Assembly (NCBI GenBank): GCA_963931925.1
Contig: OZ007575.1
Coordinates: forward strand, 38,756,846-38,820,845
Reading direction: 5' to 3'
Source of the DNA: Onchidella celtica
Lineage: Eukaryota; Mollusca; Gastropoda; Systellommatophora; Onchidiidae
DNA length: 64,000 bases
The notes under the pieces are model-generated. The model made no database searches. It worked only from the letters and a program-made list of their open reading frames with translations, and was not told the origin of the DNA. The translations under genes and the position numbers were made by a program. Position 1 is the stretch's first letter; each line of letters begins with the position of its first letter. Below are positions 57,954 to 64,000 of the stretch, in pieces.

Positions 57954-58189
57954 AATCAACAGAGGCGTTCGTCATAGCCGGGAAGGAGGGGTTCAGAGTG
58001 TAGAGTAGCATGTTGAAGAGATTTAAGGAAATGTTGATTTGAATATGAGCTGACCAGAATGTGCGTTCGTTTTACATGTAGGCTTACGACGTTTTGCTTA
58101 AAGCTGCTCAGAGCACAGTTTTGGTAACCTCTGCTGTGATTACTCACTCTGTTCATGAGGTGACGAGAAGTTTCTTTTCCTTTTTTCAG

Positions 58190-58535
58190 CGTTTGAGTTT
58201 GAGTTTAAGTGTGGGTTTTACGTCGCCTTGGCACGATAACGGTCACTTTGCGCCCTTTCATGGTTCATTTGGGCACTTTATTTATGTTTGGTATTTCAGA
58301 GCTTCTAAATTTCACAAATAGAATTAAATAATTCGGTGTAAATTTTATCACATTGGTATGGACCTGAACAGAGTTTTGTAAATGAGTAAAAATGTTTAGT
58401 CCACGTTAGAAAATAATTCTTACATGGATCCGCAGGCAAAATGCCTTATTCAGATATGCATGAAATCTACACATTCAATCAAAATATGTTTTATTGGTAG
58501 TTGGCAATTAGATGCCACACATTCGGGGGTATCTT
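58190..58535 (-). repeat. R1 family, full copy in reverse
   Basis: Complementary order of the R1 blocks: GGCACGATAACGGTCACTTT, then CAATTAGATGCCACACATTC. Confidence 0.6.
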
Positions 58536-61500
58536 CTCCCCTGGGTAAAAAATGGTGTGTGATGTGGGTGTGACCTTGATGGATTCTACTAAGTTTATTT
58601 AAAGGTGCGTGGAGCACAGTTTTGGTAACCGTTGGAAAATTTCTGACGGTATTACTGTGATTACTTACACTAGATTTACTTTATGAATAAGAGGGGAAAA
58701 CTACCCCCTTCTACCGTCATTGGCAGGGAAAGAGATACTGTAGCAAGTAACTGTTTGTTAAATAGAGATCTGTGGTTACAAGATAAGATAGATAGGAATC
58801 ACTTTATTACCTTATGAGAGAAATCTCTTTTACAGTGCGTTTAAGTGTCATACATGGTACTCACATCTTACGCGTCATAAACGTATATCATAACTCAATA
58901 AACTCAGAAACAGGCTTATATGAAGTGACATGGTAATTAATCTTAGTGAAATATGGCACACATTTAGCTAAAGGTCTTGTTGAGGCGAATGGCGGAAGGC
59001 AAAAACGATCTTCTGTATCTTTCTGTATAGGAGCAAACACAAAGATGTTTTAAATATTGCGCCTCCACCAGTTCCCTAGTCTAGTACTGTATTAATGATC
59101 AGTGTCCCACAGGCTGTTTTCTATATGAAAGTCACCTGCCATTCATATTTACGGTATTTCTTACAAGGCTGACAGCCAAGCAATAAAATTTACCCTCCAC
59201 ATTTAGAAAGAAGCGGTTGAGAGGTCCTCGCATACATACTTAATCCATATCAGGTTATTCATTGCACAGTTATAGCATAACCGGCTTAGAAAGTTAGATC
59301 AAAGATAGATTTTTTTTGCCGCGTAGCGTGGAGAGTTATCAGTCAAATCTTGTATGGCGTCAGATGTGGCATGATTTTATGAGAGCCTTTTTTGCACGCC
59401 ACGCTTAAAAAATGGCAAGAGCCCGCCCAGAAGATTAAAATTAGGCGCCACACGTTCAGTATTATTATAAATAAAAATACCGCTTGTATTCACTGAACCT
59501 GAAATCATAAAGTATTATTTTTTTGGCTAATAAAGTCTGTGTTTGAGTAGGTGAACATGTTAAGGCTTCCATCCCTGACCTGGGAGATAATAAAACCAAT
59601 TATAAAAATTTCAAGTCTGTTTGGTTGTAAAGAAGGCACGATTGGGAAGGGGAATCCCCCTTTCATTGATATTGATAAGATAAGTGAGAATGGATCAATG
59701 TATTTTGAGCTTTCGAATTTCACCGGACGAAAGAATAGGAGCACATGGAATACGATATCAAACACCAGCGGTACTGGTTCAAACCCTGATCCTGGCAACG
59801 GAAAAAAAAGGTGGGTGACGAATACCGAAAGTCATGACCTCGGTGTGGCCCTGGTTCTACAGGACATCAGGAAGTTAAAGGCCGAAATATCTAATGAAAG
59901 AATCCACTCTTGCTCCGAAGATAGTCACCAGTCTCGCGTGCCCCGAGGAGTTTCTTACCACTACACATGCAATTTTGTCTATGTCACGATAAAAGATTGA
60001 TAGTGGATATTTGGATCATGCTGCCAAGTTACTCATGATAGGTTTATAGTGACCAGTTTTCCACCAATTTCCCACAATGTTCTGTTCCAGCCACTTTACC
60101 AGCGAAGATGTTATCGTTGCCAAGTAGTCAAGACTAATCCTAACCCAAACATTTCCCCAAAATTCACTGTGCAGACACAACCAATTTGGCCATATGGCTG
60201 AAAAAAAGTAACTCTGAAAATTTAATTCAGATATTTCATTCATTAGCTGTTTTAACAGTACATTTTTTAGATATATAACAATGGAGTTAAGAATGTTCGC
60301 TAAGTGCAATGGTTATCATGGCCAGTAAAGCAACAGCTGCCTACCCATTTTCCGTTGAATTCCATGACTTTCTTAATGCAGTTGGTCTTCAATTTGTTTC
60401 GTATTTTAACAACTTGATAAACAAGGTTTGGAAGCAAAGTAGCCAGGAGCCCACAACAGAGAGGCTTTCAGGGCGAATTAGAAATATGATGTGCTTTGAG
60501 CGGATCGGCTGAGATTGACTCTTTTGGCTTGACAAAAAATAAAAGAGTTCAGAAAATTTTCGTGACAAATTTGAGGAGTGGTCCTTGGCACCCGGATTGG
60601 TTTATGTAAATCAGACGACCCGCTCTGTTGCCCGCGTTAATGGTTCAGTTGGTAGAGCAAATGTCCTGTAATTTAAGGCCTCAAATTCAATTCCAAATTG
60701 CCCTTTCAAGTCCTCATTCTTTTTCTTTTTCTGCTCTTCAAGTTATGACATTTTTTTCCAGATGATTCCAACGACATTTCGGGAAATGGCTGATATATCC
60801 GGCGACATTTCTGTGCCCATAATTTGATCCCTGAACAACGGGGCACCAGGAATGAACAGTATGTAACAAACATGGGCGACCGTAACGTCAAACTTGAACT
60901 TCCGTACTTCAGAACACAGAAGGGCTTGCACTTTGACCAGAAGAAACTTTTTTTTTCATAGAATATCCTTTTTTTTAAAACTTGCAATCTTCTGCAGGTG
61001 AGCTTTTTTTGTTTTTCAACCAAGACAGTTATTCCCAGCATGTTTAAGTGTCAACAGTCTAAAAAAGAAAAAGTTTTTAAAACGATTTTTTAATAACTCC
61101 CACTGTTGAACTTGGCTGAGCAAACAGTGTTATCAGTAATAGCTGATTGTTTCGCATCCACTTGAAATTTTTGGCTAGGGCTCTCCACGTCAATGGGTCC
61201 GTCTGTTTGCTCAAGGATAATCATTGAAATCTTATCAACAATACACATATATAATAACACATCTGATTGCTCTCAATTCAGCGGTTCTCCTCTCTTCTTC
61301 TTGGAAACACAGAAAACAGGGAGATTTGTTTGGACCTACGCGCAGTGAGGATAAAACCTGCACACTATCCATTGAACTACCACTTCAAGAATAAAAAAAC
61401 AGTTAAAATATGAGAAAACAAAAGAATGTCAGAAACAAAATGCTGGCCACGCAAACTTAAGCCTTCACTGGTATGTTGTTGACCGCATGTCTCTTCCCTT

Positions 61501-61538
61501 TTGTTAAGCATACTTTCTTACTGACAGTTTAAGACTGT
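58536..61538. other. Unassigned stretch
   Basis: A 149-codon plus-strand frame at 59551-60000 has no recognisable motif and is most likely chance. A tRNA-like relic lies at 60640-60700 (A-box-like GGTTCAGTTGGTAGAGC). A second weak tRNA-like stretch is on the minus strand near 61325-61385. Confidence 0.35.
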
Positions 61539-61930
61539 GTGGCATGCAATTGCCAACTATCAATAAAATATAATTTAACTGAATGTGTAGATCTCATGCA
61601 TATCCGAAGAAGGCACTATACCCGCGGATCCACGAAAGAATTATTTTCTGGCATGGACCCACAGACCCTAGCCTCTCTCTTGTCCTCTCTGAAAGTTTGA
61701 TTTAATATTTTTATGCACATTTACTAGACGCTTTTCAGATCCACACAAAACCACTTCTGAGAAATGTACAAGTATCACAAAATTTATACAGAACTATTTG
61801 TATTTGTGAAATTTAAATTGATGAAACTCTGAATACCAAACATAAATAAAGTACCCAAAATATACCGTTAAAGATGCAAAGTGGCCGTTGTCATGACGAC
61901 GCGCAGTAAAACCCAGACTGACACTCTGAC
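61539..61930 (+). repeat. R1 family, full copy
   Basis: GTGTGGCATGCAATTGCCAA at the start and AAAGTGGCCGTTGTCATGAC near the end match 24032-24440. Confidence 0.6.
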
Positions 61931-64000
61931 TGGCTAAGAAAATGGTCTGTGGAGAAGTTTGAATTTTGAGGCAAAATATATAAACATTAGATGAAACATT
62001 ATTGCAAGCTAGTTACTGACTTGAAAATACATGGATAAATCTGTTGTCTCTATCGAGATGAACCAAAAACCTTTTTGGGTCAGATTAAGCTGTTCAGTGT
62101 CACACCAGCTCAAGTTCTTTGTACTTGTGTTTATCTGTGAGAGGTAGTGGTAGTCGATAATAGTCGATCAGTAGTGGAGAAAGGAAAAAAAAATGCAAAT
62201 CAGGCGAACAATTTGTCTGTCTGTATGTCTGTTTGTCTGCCTGTCTGTTTGTCTGTCTGTCTGTCTGCCTGTCCACCCACAATTAGGATGACTTGTCACT
62301 TTGGTTTTCGTAGTGGTATTTAATGAGGAAAAACATTAATCATAGGCAAAAAGAAAATCAAAGAACATGAAGAATATTTTTGACATAGGTGCATAAAATA
62401 GCCAATAACCCCCCCCCCCCCACCCCTTTTGTTTTTCGTTTCCACCCCCACCCCACCCCCCCCCCCAAAAAGTTTTGGTGCATGGAGAGACCTTGTGCAC
62501 AGCCCCCTCCGCCCCTTAATCATTAATAGCGGGTGGTTTGTGGGCACTTCTGACAGGGTTTTCTTCTGTTCTATGGTTCTTTTATTACATTCTGTCTATC
62601 GTCGTGTTTTTTCTAGCACAGTGTGGCCATTATCGTGTGGATGTGTTTTCTCCGGATGCAAACTAGAACTCAAATCTCCTCAATAGGCTATGTCTTAGGC
62701 CGAAGAGACCATAAAATGTTGAAAAGTCATCTTTGTTTTTTGGTGAAGGAGTCACAAACATTATATCATAATGTTTTCATATTTCATTCGTTTATCGCTT
62801 TCGTCAATGAAATGGTGAAAGTTTTTGTTTAACATGGTTTGACGTCACATGCTTTATTATTATGTCGATTTACGACGTCTCTGGAATGTTGATCTTTTCT
62901 GTGTATTTTTATGGTAAGCTTTGTGTCTGACCCTGCACAATGTAAATTTAATTTAAGAAAAAGTGTTGGGACTTTCCTTTAATGGGCGTGGCTTTGGAAA
63001 TTTTCCATAGTTGCCCTGTTCTCTCGCTGGGCATTTAGGCTACTTATTCACATACACAACAGAACTACATGTATGCGAATAATGATATTCTTATAGATAT
63101 GCTTTTTTTTTTCAACCTGTAGCAAATGTTCAAGAATTCGCCATGTCTCTCTTTTTGAGTTTACAGAGGTTCAAGGATGACAAACACAGTATGGAGAAAA
63201 AAGAAATACAATATCTTTGTCAAAAATAGCCGAATTTAGGTCAAGGAGGGGATGCAAAGATTGGGAGAGGTTGGTGGGGGGGGGGCAGGGAGGGGGCAGG
63301 TTCATTGTTAATTGTGAATGCTATCTTAACTTTGAATACATAATTAAATTGTCTAGCCTAAGGCCCCGGACACCCTCTTGTTGACTTCTCCATTAATTTT
63401 TACCTCCTAGAAAAAGAAAATGTAAACTGATGTAAATCAGTACAGAGAAGCAAGACTGGCGTATATTACAATATGTGATATTGTATTCTATTGTATGTGT
63501 CGTGGGAGCATTAAACAAGGAGACTTCAGAAAATTTGGCCTTGAAAAATTGATGGGGTTTGAATTGGAAATGGTCTAATTCTAACCCCCTCAATTATATA
63601 TTTATATTTGGCCAACTGGCATTTTGCGAAAAGTTCATTGATGTTAGCGCGTAAAATGTAATTTAGTATAATTATGTTCATACATTATTATTATGTGCAT
63701 CACGTTAACCCTTTCTGGCGCTGCGCACTGTATCATATCTCCCTCCCGCTACACAACAAGCCTGGCTGTCGCAGCGAGCAGTCCGCGCGCTACCTTGACA
63801 CTTCCTTCATTGACAAGCAATATTGTTGGTCCCAAGTTGTTCACCCCGTGTGGCCCACTCGGCCACTCAGCTGCTGGGAAGAGCGGACCACCACCTTAGA
63901 TCTGGGTAATTCCTTGTCAGTCAAACACCGGCTTGCCGAGGCTCAGTGACAAGTGCAGTGTGATTCCCCGGGGGAGCTCTAACGTATAACGTAATATCGC
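61931..64000. other. Unassigned right end
   Basis: A CTGT-type tetranucleotide microsatellite lies at about 62212-62273, paired poly-C tracts at 62409-62466, and an R2 copy at 62530-62665. No gene was recognised. Confidence 0.4.

Noticed and set aside
59551..60000. A 149-codon plus-strand frame
   Set aside because: No recognisable domain or splice context, and its length is within chance for 64 kb. Kept only as a note.
60640..60700. Possible tRNA gene
   Set aside because: There is an A-box-like word, but the B box is degenerate and no acceptor stem closes; better explained as a SINE relic.

Overview
The window is eukaryotic nuclear DNA: genes split by GT-AG introns, abundant transposable-element debris, microsatellites and satellites, and no operon-like packing. 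The mix of element families (Tc1/mariner, pogo-like, RTE-like and L2/CR1-like LINEs, a tRNA-headed SINE, a Ty3-type LTR element) and the numerous long poly-G/poly-C tracts suggest a marine invertebrate, perhaps a mollusc. That placement is a guess, because no conserved host gene was recognised.

The one host gene assembled with good support is on the minus strand, about 14.1 kb to 4.0 kb. Eight exons with matching splice phases join from an ATG at 14135 to a TGA at 3987 and encode about 410 residues of mostly coiled-coil protein of unknown function. Its introns carry an intact Tc1 transposon (9346-11155) and a solo LTR (6888-8162) that ends only about 40 bp from a splice donor. A second minus-strand gene is hinted at by two phase-compatible exon-like segments near 38.2 kb and 31.1 kb.

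The rest is repeat-rich. At 0.75-1.5 kb lies a TA-flanked pogo-type MITE. At 16.4-18.7 kb a 24-bp minisatellite, a second solo LTR of the same family and a broken pogo-type transposase lie together between 19-bp inverted repeats. Between 19 and 40 kb there are MITE, LINE and SINE relics plus a telomere-like satellite (30.06-30.88 kb) and a G-rich minisatellite (38.3-38.8 kb). From 41.3 to 44.5 kb a 34-bp satellite is punctuated by six copies of a ~77-bp perfect-stem hairpin that show compensatory changes. At 45.9-48.5 kb are nested inverted and direct repeats. At 48.8-50.6 kb is a 5'-truncated LINE with an open reverse transcriptase frame, and at 52.3-53.3 kb a CR1/L2-like LINE remnant. At 53.5-56.0 kb a compact LTR retrotransposon, internally deleted, sits inside one arm of a palindromic element. 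East of 56 kb only dispersed repeats are recognisable.

The most notable signals are the LTR element's textbook -1 frameshift signal (heptamer plus a 10-bp stem at the gag/pol overlap), its insertion into a palindrome whose other arm preserves the empty site, and the hairpin-punctuated satellite.
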